NCBI GenBank assembly: GCA_963575645.1
Contig: OY754470.1
Location: 50,561,201-50,625,200 of the forward strand
Length of the DNA stretch: 64,000 nt
Reading direction: 5' to 3'
From: Xanthostigma xanthostigma
Taxonomy: Eukaryota > Arthropoda > Insecta > Raphidioptera > Raphidiidae
Below are positions 1 to 10,769 of this stretch, one piece after another. Within the stretch, counting starts at the first letter, position 1. The number at the start of each line of letters is the position of its first letter. The notes under the pieces are model-generated. The model saw only the letters and a list, made by a program, of their open reading frames with translations. It was not told the DNA's origin and did no database searches. The position numbers and the translations under genes were made by a program.

Positions 1-825
1 ATCTAATTTGAATCGATGCGTAGTTAAGAAGATTCCCTTTTCGCCCCTAGAGCTAGACCATAGAGTATAGCCGATCTCTCCATTGAAGACTATTTGCCCG
101 AATCATAAAAAAATATTCAGCACTTGAAAATTTTGCGGCCTCTAGGTCATGGCCTTGTTGACTATCATTCAAAATTGGAGATTTCGAAAGAACGTAGCCA
201 TGCCGTCGTAGTCACCTAGCTGAAGAACAAGCTTGCATTAAGGACTGCACATTTTCAATTACTACTTTAAACTCCGCACAATGATGATTTATTTATGTAA
301 TACTAATTTATATTATATACATTGTACACAGTATAGTATTGTACCAAACAGTTTTTTCCAGATAATTTGCTAATGATAAAAGGAATTAAACATTTGAAAA
401 ATGTGGCAAGTTTTTGATCAAACTCCATTCGCTCATTTCGACGGCTAGATTGGTCATGTGTATTTTTACATAAATCAATATCTTATATTATTGTGTACAA
501 ACAAATACCTAATTGTCGGGACCACGTCAACCAATCGAAATTCGATAGGTACGTCGCGTGACGACCTACGATCTGAAGTGACACAAGTATGCGCCGTGCA
601 AATTCAAAGTACACCGTGCTGCCGTAATTTTCAATCCCCGATCCATTCAGATCTATAATAAGAATACGAATAAGTGTTGCGGTTGTATTTTGTCTTTCAT
701 TGGTCACTTCATGAAACGTCTAGACTTTACTCTAGACAGTTCATGAAAAGCTGACAGGCTGTTCATTAAAATAAGGCAGATCTTACGACGAGTTGCCTTA
801 TGTGTCGTACTTATTAACAATTTAC
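1..825. other. Intergenic, nothing recognised
   Basis: AT-rich sequence with only short overlapping open frames on both strands (about 458-707). They share the same stretch and show no domain, so I do not call a gene. The stretch 520-660 is somewhat more GC-rich than its surroundings, but I see no supported function. Confidence 0.4.
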
Positions 826-1235
826 GAATGGCGGATTTACCAATACACCCATTACATGGGACTAATAAATTTCATGAATACACCGGAGTAGGTCAAGTAG
901 GGCGGCAGTTTTGAGAAATGGTATCGCAAAATACTATACAAGATACAAAATTATATTTTTATAAGAACAGTTAAGAACAAAATATCCAATCGTAAAATTT
1001 TCTCGAAACAAAACGTTCTTTGATTTTCGTAGATTTATTTTTCCGTACTTTAACAATCTCTATACGACTAGGACATCTGCTGACTTTAAGTAATCTTAGA
1101 TAGAAGAGAAAAACTTTAACTATAGGTAAAATATGAATTATTTTGGTAATGTCATTTATATCAGTTTATTTTGTTTCTTTAAAGGCGGCACAAATTTAAC
1201 GGTCTATTCCTCGTAAATAGATAAATCCGCCACTG
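826..1235. mobile_element. Non-autonomous hAT-type MITE (about 410 bp)
   Basis: The left end reads TGGCGGATTTACC and the right end GATAAATCCGCCACTG, which are imperfect inverted repeats of the widespread insect CAGTGGCGGATTTA type. GGGCGGCA-like motifs lie just inside both ends, as is typical of this family. The flanking 8 bases (caatttac left, aaatttat right) agree at 6 of 8 positions and fit an aged hAT target duplication. It has no transposase ORF. The first terminal base appears mutated. Confidence 0.6.
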
Positions 1236-1339
1236 AAATTTATTATATTAATTTTATTTCTATTTTCTATTTATGTTACAGAAAAAGGTTTTGAAAAATA
1301 AAATATTTTAGAATCAACAATATTCATACCTATAAGGCT

Positions 1340-1710
1340 ATAAACAAATAATTTTTATATAAAAGTCAATAATATTAACATAAGTAATCACAAACGATCG
1401 ATCTTCAACTAATTATTCTCTTGCACAGTGTACTGTTATTAATTGTAGTTTGTATAAAAAACAAATTATTTTTGAGACGTACTTGTTATCGACATGTTTT
1501 CCTTACATGTAAACCTCTGCCAAATTCCAAAATATTAATTCGATTGCATATCAGTGCAATTAATGACAAAGAATAAAAAAAAAATGATGTAATCGAGTCA
1601 TTTAAATCCGCGTTTAAGGATTAACATTGATTTGTTGAACTTAGGTCGCGGCCAGGGATTATCGGTAATAATTTTGTCAATATTTGTTCATCTTTTGTAA
1701 AAATTTGATT
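1340..1710 (+). repeat. Diverged direct repeat, copy 1
   Basis: This matches 2530-2890 in order and orientation. Shared blocks include taatattaacataagtaat, gatcgatcttca, tatcgacatgtttt, caaattccaaaatat, aaatccgcgtttaag, tgttgaacttagg and gtaataattttgtcaatat. The copies are offset by about 1.17 kb and differ by many substitutions and small indels, so this is an old local duplication or two copies of an unnamed repeat. Confidence 0.7.
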
Positions 1711-2529
1711 TTGCAAATTAAAATATAATTCAAATCATAGATGCTGAGCGTCTTTAATCTACAATCTCTATCTCTCTCCCTCTGATAAAAATCAACCTTC
1801 ATTATAAATTTGAAGAAGGCGAAAACGCTTCATGAAAACTGATTTCCTCCAAACCATATTTTCAATCCTATATAGACAGCTAAAAGTTTGAGAAACTACA
1901 TAGTGTTGTTAAGATGCAGTGGCGTAGATAGGTTTTTGCATTTGACAATCAATTCAAAATAAGTAATACCTAGTACCTAAATTAAACTGGTTGACAAAAA
2001 TAGTTATAAAATTAAAAACTATACCCTTCCCAAAACCATTATTTTGAGCGCGAGAATGAACATGTAATATCGGGAGCGAACCAGAGAACTGGAGTGAACT
2101 ATAGTAGGAATGCAATATTATATTACAAGGACCATATTTTGACAACTGCAGGGAACCGACTGTTGGCACCGTAATAAACAAAAACAACCGACGCGGCGGG
2201 GGTGTTTTAATCGCAACAAGCCCATCTCTCATAATCGTCTCCAAAACTTCAATAATGATAATGTCTGATTAAATTCAGACACTTATACGCATTGTGGAGA
2301 GAAATGTCTTCAACGTAAAATATTTAAAATATTATATAATTTTTTTAGTGCCAAAAGCTAATTGAAGTCAAATAAAATTCAAAATTGGTTATCTGAGAAC
2401 CCCATTTTCAAAATTACGCCCTCATAATCCATATCTGCAGGTCTTCAATTTATTGTTTCCCGTAACATGTATGAAACTGACCGATGGGCAACACAGTCAC
2501 ACTTAAAATAAACAACAATAATTTTTATT

Positions 2530-2890
2530 AAAACCTCGGTAATAATATTAACATAAGTAATCACTAATGATCGATCTTCAGTTAATTAATTAATTATTAT
2601 TATCGTAAAGCTAAGTCTATATACGCAGACATTTGTATTATAGGTGAAAAACAACAATATTTGAGACGCACCTTTTATCGACATGTTTTCGTCACGTGTA
2701 CTTGCGGTGCAGTCCGACCTTTAAAAATTCTAACAAATTCCAAAATATCAAGTGTATCGTCAGGTCATAAAAATCCGCGTTTAAGGGTTAACATCAAATT
2801 GTTGAACTTAGGCTATCTTGTATCTGCCGCAGACAGGGATTATCAGTAATAATTTTGTCAATATTTTATCTTTTGTAAAAATTTGACATC
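2530..2890 (+). repeat. Diverged direct repeat, copy 2
   Basis: This is the second copy of the repeat at 1340-1710, in the same orientation. It carries extra sequence around 2700-2725 and 2810-2830 relative to copy 1. No coding content is recognised. Confidence 0.7.
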
Positions 2891-5224
2891 TTAAATCGCA
2901 ATGAACCTTCTACATTATAAGATTTACATTATTTTTTTGCATTTTCACTTCCCTTCACCTTTTTGGTAGGAAAGTATTGTAATCAGTCAGAAAATAAAAA
3001 TGTTCAAACAACGGCAATAGATTGGAGAGTCATACACATAAGCGCAAAAATTACGAAACTTTTTAGCAAACGCGTGACGAATCTTAGTTTTCACATATTT
3101 TTGTAACTCCAAAATAAAAAAATACCACACTTTAAAACATCTTCTTCAAAGTTTAATGGTTATCAAAAGTTCAACTATTTATGAAAATTCCCTACGGGCT
3201 ATGGGTGAATTCACCATACGAAATCTTCACGTGAGGTGAGCTCTCAACACACTGCACCACAGGTCTTCCACGGCGCCTGGTCACATCACGTGTGTTAGCA
3301 AAATACATTATATTGTCGTCAGGGTTTTGGCACTGCGTTTGCGACCCGAGTTTTTTTACTTATAATCCTCAAAAAAAACATTTGCAATAATCTAAACTTG
3401 AAGCTCCTGAGTGCAAACTTATTTACAAAAATGTGTTTAATTCATTGTTCCGATCTTTTAAGTTCTTTTTTAATGATACTTCATATTTCATGTAGAATGC
3501 TTAAATGTTTATCTGAATTTATTTTGAAATATCTTTTCCTAAAACATAACTTGTACCTATATTTATTTACAGCAGGTAGAACACACGGTATGGATATAAT
3601 GTTGGCCGAACGAAAGTGTTGACTGATTCTGGGATAATAAACAAATTTAGTTGTTTTTCACAATTTCCGTTAACACTTTACCATGCTTTATATTATAGCG
3701 TAATTAACATTCATCTTATTATTTTTGCATAATTCAATTCAAATTTCAGTTAATTTATTTATTGCAGTTGTTTTTATGCTGTTCTATTTTCTAATGAGAT
3801 CGAAAACTAAATAATTAAACACACTTTGCATAAATAATTGGTAAGTTGATCGATTTCGATGATAATTAATTAATATGATTAAAAACAAACTCATGAATTA
3901 TAGGTTTGTTCTCACGTAAATTTATGAAATCATCACAGCTTAACGAACCAGGAAATGAATAATTAATTATTTAATTATTTCACAAAATTTTGTAAAATAT
4001 TATAGAGTGTAATTTAGTTTCTAAAGTTCCATATTATCAAAGTCCGGTATTAAAAATCTGGTGATCAGACGAAATTTCAAGCTCGCTTTAATAGTAGACA
4101 TTGTGAAAGACCAAAAAATAAAAAAAGTTTTTTTTTAAAGAAAAGCTTTTATTGAAATTTAGTAAAGAGGAAACAATAATTTTTAATAATATAAGTACAT
4201 AATTAAGGGATCTTCAACGTACAATTTCTTTAAATTTCGAAATCGCCATTTTTACTTAAAGTATTCGCAGACGACATACAATATCAAATTTAAAATTTGT
4301 TTGCAAAAAGATTGCGGAGTGTTATTAGTCGTTGATTATATTCTGTTCTTTCTTAAACCCGAAAACCTTCCAACTTCAAACATTAACTTGGCTTCTACGT
4401 CAGATCATTTTTCATATTGGAATATTTCCATGTTTATGTATTAAAAAAATCGACCCTTGTCCCATTTAGAGGACAAATATGTTGTATTGTTTTTGTAGTT
4501 GAAACATGGCTCGGTGGCTCCCAATTTTTTTGTGCAATCGTTCTGCGAAAGTGCATTCAAGATTTAAACCGGTAGTAATATGACGGGCGTAATTTTCATG
4601 TTCATGGAAAAGATATATGTAATTATTAAATGATGCGCACACATAAAACACATTTTTTTCCAAAAAAGTTGTTCTATAATATTCTTATGAAACTAGCCTT
4701 TTATGCATCCGGTTCGAGCTTCTATATTTGTGCTCTTGAAAAATGTTTCAATCTTAAAACTTGGTCCTGATCTGATCATTTAAACGCCCCTCCAGGGTCT
4801 GCGTCGTGTGCCTGGCACCACCCTAGTTTCAACACTGAATAACAGCAAATATCACGAAGAATGTAATATTATCAGTGGTTATTATACATCGAATGAGCGT
4901 CAAGGTGTGCACATGGCAAATTGTTGGAAACTCCTGCAATTGTGTGTGACCAACGCGATGTACAGTATGTACACTTTTTCTATTTAATAATTAAATAACT
5001 CGTTATTATGGTGTTTTTTCATCGTAGCGCACCGAGTGCGCCGGCCAAGTTCTTGCAAAGCATTTTGCTATATTTACACGAACTAGATATTTCGAGACCT
5101 TTTCGAACCCGTTCTGTTTGGAAGCCATTTACGTTACAGAACTGATATTTTCAGGAGGGAAGAGTGACGGTTACCGTACAGAAGCTGTATTCCAAATTTC
5201 ATATGACTTACTGGAATAGTTTCC

Positions 5225-5403
5225 AAGACACGAAGAACAAGTGACTTTGTTGAAAAAAACTGATATCTAAGAAGGTGGCAACTTTTTACTTGGCATGTTG
5301 CTATAAATGACTCGTGTATGTAAACTTGCCACGTGAAAACCTACCACCTTCTTATATATCTCACTTCTTTTTTTTAGCAAAGCCACTTGTTCTTTGTGTC
5401 TAA
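5225..5403. repeat. Palindromic repeat (about 70-75-bp arms)
   Basis: The left arm (5225-5294) and right arm (5327-5403) are imperfect reverse complements. Both contain the core AAGAAGGTGG, a GTGRCTTTG block and a GAACAAGTG block. They are separated by about 32 bases. The right half recurs at 19222-19360, which shows that this is a dispersed element and not a one-off hairpin. Confidence 0.65.
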
Positions 5404-6049
5404 CTCGGCCCTTTGTCACATTTACGTTTTTAGTGGATTCATATTATACAAAGTGTCATTGAAAAATGTAACCCAAACTTAGACAAGAACTGAAATGTTA
5501 CAGTATATAATTCTGAGCTGAAGTTCAAAGTCTATTACTATTGTCTTTAAAATAAATAAAATGTCATTATTTGAATAAAACAATATTAACAACTTACTGG
5601 AAGTAATATTTAGCTAAATAAAATATAATATAAGTAAGGGCGTTACACACACCTGTCTTACTACTTATAAGGTGTTGGAATGGTTAATGGTAAAACACTG
5701 ATCAGAATAAAAATATGTAAGTTTTAAAATTTTGCAGAGATATAGGGTGGAGTATCCTGAACAATACACTAATAGTCCTCGAGTGTGAGGGTGCGCTGGG
5801 GGCGAGGATGGCGTTGAAATGTTTTTTTTTTTTTAATCTCAAAAACTGGATTCTAGCGAAAAATACTTTATGTACAAAATTTAACAACCCTAAAAAAAGT
5901 GTTAAACTATTTTTTTTGTATAATTAATAGTTTCCGAAATAAAGAGGGTCGAAAACTGGCATAGTTTTGAAAATGTTGTATAAATAGGAATATCCAAACC
6001 GGTTACTACAGAAGAAATTTTATCGAACTAGTACTTACCTTTATATTAA

Positions 6050-6490
6050 AAAATATAGTTTAAAAAAAACTAAAAAACACGCTTTATATCGCACTAAAAA
6101 GTAAAAAATAATTGTTTTAAAATAAGCTTAAAAAGCGTTGGGCGCTCGATGTACGAAAATGTGGAACAAAGCGCCCCACGCTTTTTAAGCTTATTTTAAA
6201 ACAATTATTTTTTACTTTTTAGTGCGATATAAAGCGTGTTTTTTAGTTTTTTTTAAACTATATTTTATTTTTCACTTTTTAGTTTGAGGATCTATAAAAG
6301 AATTTATTAATCCTGGGGGTCCTAATAAGGATAATGGGAAACTGTTATCAAATTATTGCATTGTCATCGGTCCTTGATACGTATGCAAAGTTTCAAATTA
6401 ATCAGACTTCGGGAAATTGGTGAAAATTATGCTCAAAGATTCCGTTACATACTTACAACCCAAACTAATATAAAGCGTTTAAAAATAGAA
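6050..6490 (+). mobile_element. Hairpin-headed dispersed element, copy 1
   Basis: It opens with a perfect inverted repeat: two 89-nt arms (6050-6138 and 6178-6266) around a 39-nt loop (6139-6177). Then comes a conserved body (from about 6286, starting gaggatctataaaag) of some 200 bp, ending near aatataaagcgttt. The same structure recurs at 21724-22456 in the same orientation, but with the loop inverted and the body partly tandemly repeated. There is no transposase. The body's tail (tttcaaattaatc, gacttcgggaaattgg, tgctcaaagattccgttac) resembles 3' tails of non-autonomous insect repeats. Family unknown. Confidence 0.75.
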
Positions 6491-6822
6491 ATACTTGAAG
6501 CGAAGGACTCTAGTGTCGAGTTAACTGCAGTGAACATCGTTTCTAATGAGCGCGTCTTTAACAGAGAGTCCACTGTATTTAATGTAAAATTTGCACTTTC
6601 AATTTTAATGCGCTACCTGTAATATTCAAGTGTTCACCCCATATTCTGGACACAACAACAATCCACTATGGAATTCAATTTTTATTTATGAAAAAAGAAA
6701 TTTAATTTATGGGATGCTTTTTTTGAAAACAAGGATTCAATAAATATAAATAGTTATAATATTGATGTTTATTTAAAATTTTTATAGTAACATGTTAAAC
6801 CATTGATAAATTAATTTATTAA
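6491..6822. other. Intergenic, nothing recognised
   Basis: A short AT-rich stretch between the hairpin element and the piggyBac insertion. The TTAA at 6819-6822 is the left copy of the piggyBac target duplication. Confidence 0.5.
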
Positions 6823-9248
6823 CCCTAGGATGCATAAGGTGAGTCTGCGGGACTCACGCTGTTAGTTGAAGTTGCGTATTATCGTAACCGATAAAGCTAC
6901 AATATTTTCGCTTTAGGAATGCTTTATTTAAACTGTTTTATAACACCTTCTTTGCACATATAATTACCAGGATTTCCACAAAAAAAATTATAACAATATT
7001 TTCACCTGTACCACGTTTGTACATAAGGTGAGTCTCTGAGACTCAGGTATAAATATAGCTTTACTTGGAGGTATTCGTAAATGGCAACGTTGTAAATCTT
7101 AAATGTTATGTCTATAGTTATGTTTATAGTTGTGTCTATGGTTTTGTTTATTGTTATTTATACATAATGGGTGTTCGATACTTATCAGAGGAGTTCATTC
7201 AGTTCTCGTGAATTTGAGTGCATAGACGTTTTTCTTGTTATATTTTATCAGTGTTCCAGAGTTTGCTTGAGTTATTAATTGTCAGGTAAGAGTATTTATA
7301 TATTACTAATTGTGTTCCTTAGGGATATTACACATGGATGGTGGATAATAAAGGAGTCCGTACTGTATTTATAACTTTTTTATATAAAACATTTATTTTT
7401 TAGTACATCATTGTAATATGGCATCAGGTCGCAAAAATAGGTCGTCAGTTAGGTGCAATGATCCTGATTTTGATCAGATAGTTCTACAGTGGACTGCTGA
7501 GGCCGAATCAGATTTTTCTAGTTCCAGTGACGACTCAGAATTCGATGAGGATTTTATTCCAGAAACACCCGATAGTGACGAAGAATATGCAAGTTCGTCT
7601 GATAGCGAAGAAGAAGAAAACGTGTCGAGTAATAACGATACTCAGGATGAAACAGTTATGGTTGGATTAAATGGTTATAAATGGAAATCTATTGCCCCTC
7701 CTCCAACAAAAAGTCTTTGTCATAACATTGTACGTTTTACTGCCGGTCCAAGACAACGAAATAAAATTTTTTCCGTGCTCGATTCTTGGAATGCATTTAT
7801 AACTGAAGAAATTGTTCAAGAAATTGTTATTTGCACAAATAGAGAAGCAAATCGACAGTATTCTGCAAAAGGAAAAACATGGAAGAACACGGACGTTGTC
7901 GAACTGAACGCTTTTTTTGGATTGCTGATGTTGGCTGGAGTTGAGAAGCAGTGGGATAACTCAATACGGGAACTATTCTTGGATAAATGTTCCAATCCTA
8001 TGTACAGAGCAACAATGTCTGTAAATCGGTTTGAGAATATACGACGATTTGTCATGATAAAAGAACTCGTGCAGCGCGTCTAGAAACAGACAAACTCGCA
8101 CCAATACGATATGTCTGGGAACTATTTCTTACTCAGTGCAGGAAAAATATGATTCCAAAAGTGAATTTGACAATTGATGAGCAGTTGCTTGGATTTCGAG
8201 GACGCTGTGGTTTTATTCAGTATATGCCAAGCAAGCCTGCGAAATATGGCATTAAATTTTTCTGGATGTGCGAAAGTGAAACTGGCTATGCTATTGATGG
8301 GTTGATTTATATTGGCAAACAGCCTGGTGAAGAAGTGCAACACAATTTAGGAAAGACAATAGTCAATAAACTTACGGATTGTGTCAAAAACACATCTCGA
8401 AACTTGACATGTGATAATTTCTTTGCCAGTGTGCCGTTATTTGAGGACCTTTTAAAAATAGGAATTACTTCCGTAGGAACGATTCGCCAAAACAAAAGAG
8501 AAATACCACTCAGCCTCAAAGCTTCTAAGGACCGACCAGTATATTCTTCAATGTTCGGATTTAACGAAAACCTTACAATAGTAAGTTATGTACCAAAAAA
8601 GAATAAAGCGGTTACCCTTCTAAGTACTTTGCACCACGATACTATGGTAAATGAAAACAGTGCAAAGAAGAAGCCAGAAATCATTGAATTTTATAATAAA
8701 ACAAAAGGAGGCGTCGACCATATGGATCAAATGGTGGGGAATTATACTTGCAAAAGGCAAACAAGACGATGGCCTTTTGCGGTATTTTCTAACATGTTAG
8801 ATGTCGCTGCTCTTAACGCATTTTTTTGTATACATTTGAAATCGGCAAAAGTCATCGAAGGCGACTTTTTATAAAAGATCTTTGCAAGGCATTAGTGACA
8901 CCCTGCATGGTAAGAAGGTCTAAAAACCCATATTTGCGCAAAGAAACATTGAACGACATGAAAATGTTTATCGAAATTACGACACCAACCGCAAATGAAG
9001 AACTACCAGCAAAAAAACGGCGTTGTTACGAATGTCCCTCTAAATTAGGTAGAATGAGTAAAGTTATATGTAGCAAATGTACAAAAAATGTATGTAGGGA
9101 ACATAGTTCTATAATTTGCAATAATTGTAAATAAATATTATAAATATATAATTTTGTTTTTTATGCTCAATTCAATGTATCTCTGTTATGAGTCTCGCAG
9201 ACTCACCTTATGTAAAAGTGTAAAATTTTAACCTTATGCATCCTAGGG
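6823..9248 (+). mobile_element. piggyBac DNA transposon, 2426 bp, near-complete
   Basis: The termini are perfect 18-bp inverted repeats: ccctaggatgcataaggt at 6823-6840 and its reverse complement at 9231-9248. They are flanked on both sides by TTAA (6819-6822 and 9249-9252), the diagnostic piggyBac target. Subterminal repeats with an ATAAGGTGAGTCT...AGACTC motif occur at 6834-6857, 7022-7046 and, inverted, about 9189-9213. That asymmetric internal repeat is common in piggyBac ends. The interior holds one plus-strand transposase gene (7418-9134). Intact ends and target duplication with only two frame breaks suggest a young insertion. It could be mobilised in trans if a functional relative exists (inference). 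Confidence 0.95.
7418..9134 (+). pseudogene. piggyBac transposase with two frameshifts
   Basis: Three overlapping plus-strand frames (7418-8083, 8149-8874 and about 8840-9134) together give a PGBD4-like DDE transposase. The N-terminus is acidic and serine-rich (residues about 25-75), as in piggyBac transposases. The catalytic aspartates sit in TIDEQLLGFRGR, LTCDNFFAS and KGGVDHMDQM. The C-terminus carries a Cys/His cross-brace finger (CYEC, CSKC, CREH, CNNC). The first break lies near 8050-8060, where the stretch reading HDKRTRAARLETD continues in another frame. The second is near 8840-8850, after NAFFCIHLKS. All four catalytic acidic positions remain. As it stands it should not make full-length protein. 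Sequencing error could explain either break. Confidence 0.9.
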
Positions 9249-9252
9249 TTAA

Positions 9253-10769
9253 AAAAAATAATTTATTTATTTTCGTATCTATAATAAACATAAATAAAAT
9301 TAAGTAAATTACATTATTTGTGAGTGAATTACTTACATTCCACAAATGTATATTAAGTATTTCTACAATAATATTATAGAATATAGAGATACATATTAAA
9401 AAGTCGTACCTACGCTAGCAAACAATATAAAAATGTTTGCACGTGATATTAGGAACTGGCGATTTTTTTGTTGAACTATCATGAATTCCAATTTTATTTA
9501 GTATTTAAAGCGAACGTGCTGTAGGCTCAATTTGACGCATAGCTTCAAATACTTATGACTGTAATATTAAAAATTATATATTCTGTTTATATAGCGACAC
9601 AAAAAAAATCAAAGGGCAAAGTAAAGTACCTAACAGCTGACTGATCGATGATAATTAGTAATTACTGCTGTACGGAAACTTTGTATAACCATAAAAACAA
9701 TTACATTATTATTAAACAAATCTCATCATTACACCAATAATAATACAGTTAAAGTTGTCTCAGGTCTAGTGTCTGCTGTTAGTTTGTTTCCTAACTTTCC
9801 TCTTTGACTTAGTGTATAGGTATTTCTGTCACAATTTGTTGAAAAATCAATATTAATTAGCTTTAACTTTAAGATTTAAACAATGAAATATATTGCACAG
9901 AGAAATGTAAATGACCTTGCCGATACTAAGCAAAAGATCGTTTTTATCTTCTTTTTCTTTGCTGACTGCATTTCTAATCGTTGAGACGTCACATTATAGG
10001 CTAGTATAATAATATTATGTACCCACTTTAAAATGACCGTTGAAACATCACGCGATCACGCCGCACATAAAGGTACTTTATGACGTCAGAACGGTCACAA
10101 AGTTGGATCTCAAGTATCGAATGGCGCTTAGCCAATATCATTCTAGTATGAATAAACACGCCGAGTTTGCTCTTAGAATAATTAATTAGGTATAATTGAA
10201 CATAATATATTATCGTTATGATGAGAGGTGTCAGAAAATCCATCTAGGGCTTAGGAATAGTCAAGATTTGCTGGGATTTCGTTAAATAATTTAACCGGTT
10301 GTCGAATTCCAATCCACTACATCCAAAAACATCGCTTAGAATATTTTATAAATGCATAAGCAATTTTGTCTGTTCCATATAATGCGTCTATTTCTCTTCG
10401 ATACCTATAATACCTAAATCATATATGTACATATGTGCGCAAGTAACGCTACTATAATACAATATTAATTTATAGTATCACGAATTTTCTTATTGGTGGC
10501 GGTAATAAATCTGTGATTTATTCACACCTATTTTATCATTCTCCTAGGATCTAGGCCCCAGTCTACAATTAGGTGTATGTCGTTGTTCGCTGTGATCGTA
10601 ACGTAGGTAAAAAAAGACGCACATCCCTGATTTAAATACATATAGATATAGATAATATTATATAGCTTAGCTTACAATGTCCATTAAAATATCCTTAATT
10701 CACCCGGTGCGCGGTGTAGTAATTAAAAAATAATATTTGGTAGTTCAGTAGAAAAAACGCGGCATACAA
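9253..10769. other. Intergenic and probable 3' UTR region
   Basis: No ORF with a domain. The part nearest 10769 should hold the 3' UTR of the minus-strand desaturase. A minus-strand AATAAA (plus-strand TTTATT) occurs near 10516-10521 and is a candidate polyadenylation signal. Nothing else is recognised. Confidence 0.35.

Larger units (their letters stand above)
1236..5224. other. Gene-free intergenic stretch
   Basis: No host gene is supported. The stretch contains a diverged direct duplication (1340-1710 and 2530-2890). At 1916 there is a hAT-like CAGTGGCGTAGATAGG start without a matching end. Part of 3295-3370 is distantly similar to 50960-51050 (shared TTTGCGACCC/CTGCGACCC context). Short ORFs at 1954-2244, 3398-3622 and 4466-4663 have no domain. 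Confidence 0.4.

Noticed and set aside
1916-1931. CAGTGGCGTAGATAGG, a possible hAT end
   Set aside because: No matching right end or target duplication found nearby.
6356-6622. 88-codon ORF, partly repeated at 22306
   Set aside because: The shared part lies in the body of the hairpin element; the frame is not kept in the other copy beyond about 36 codons.
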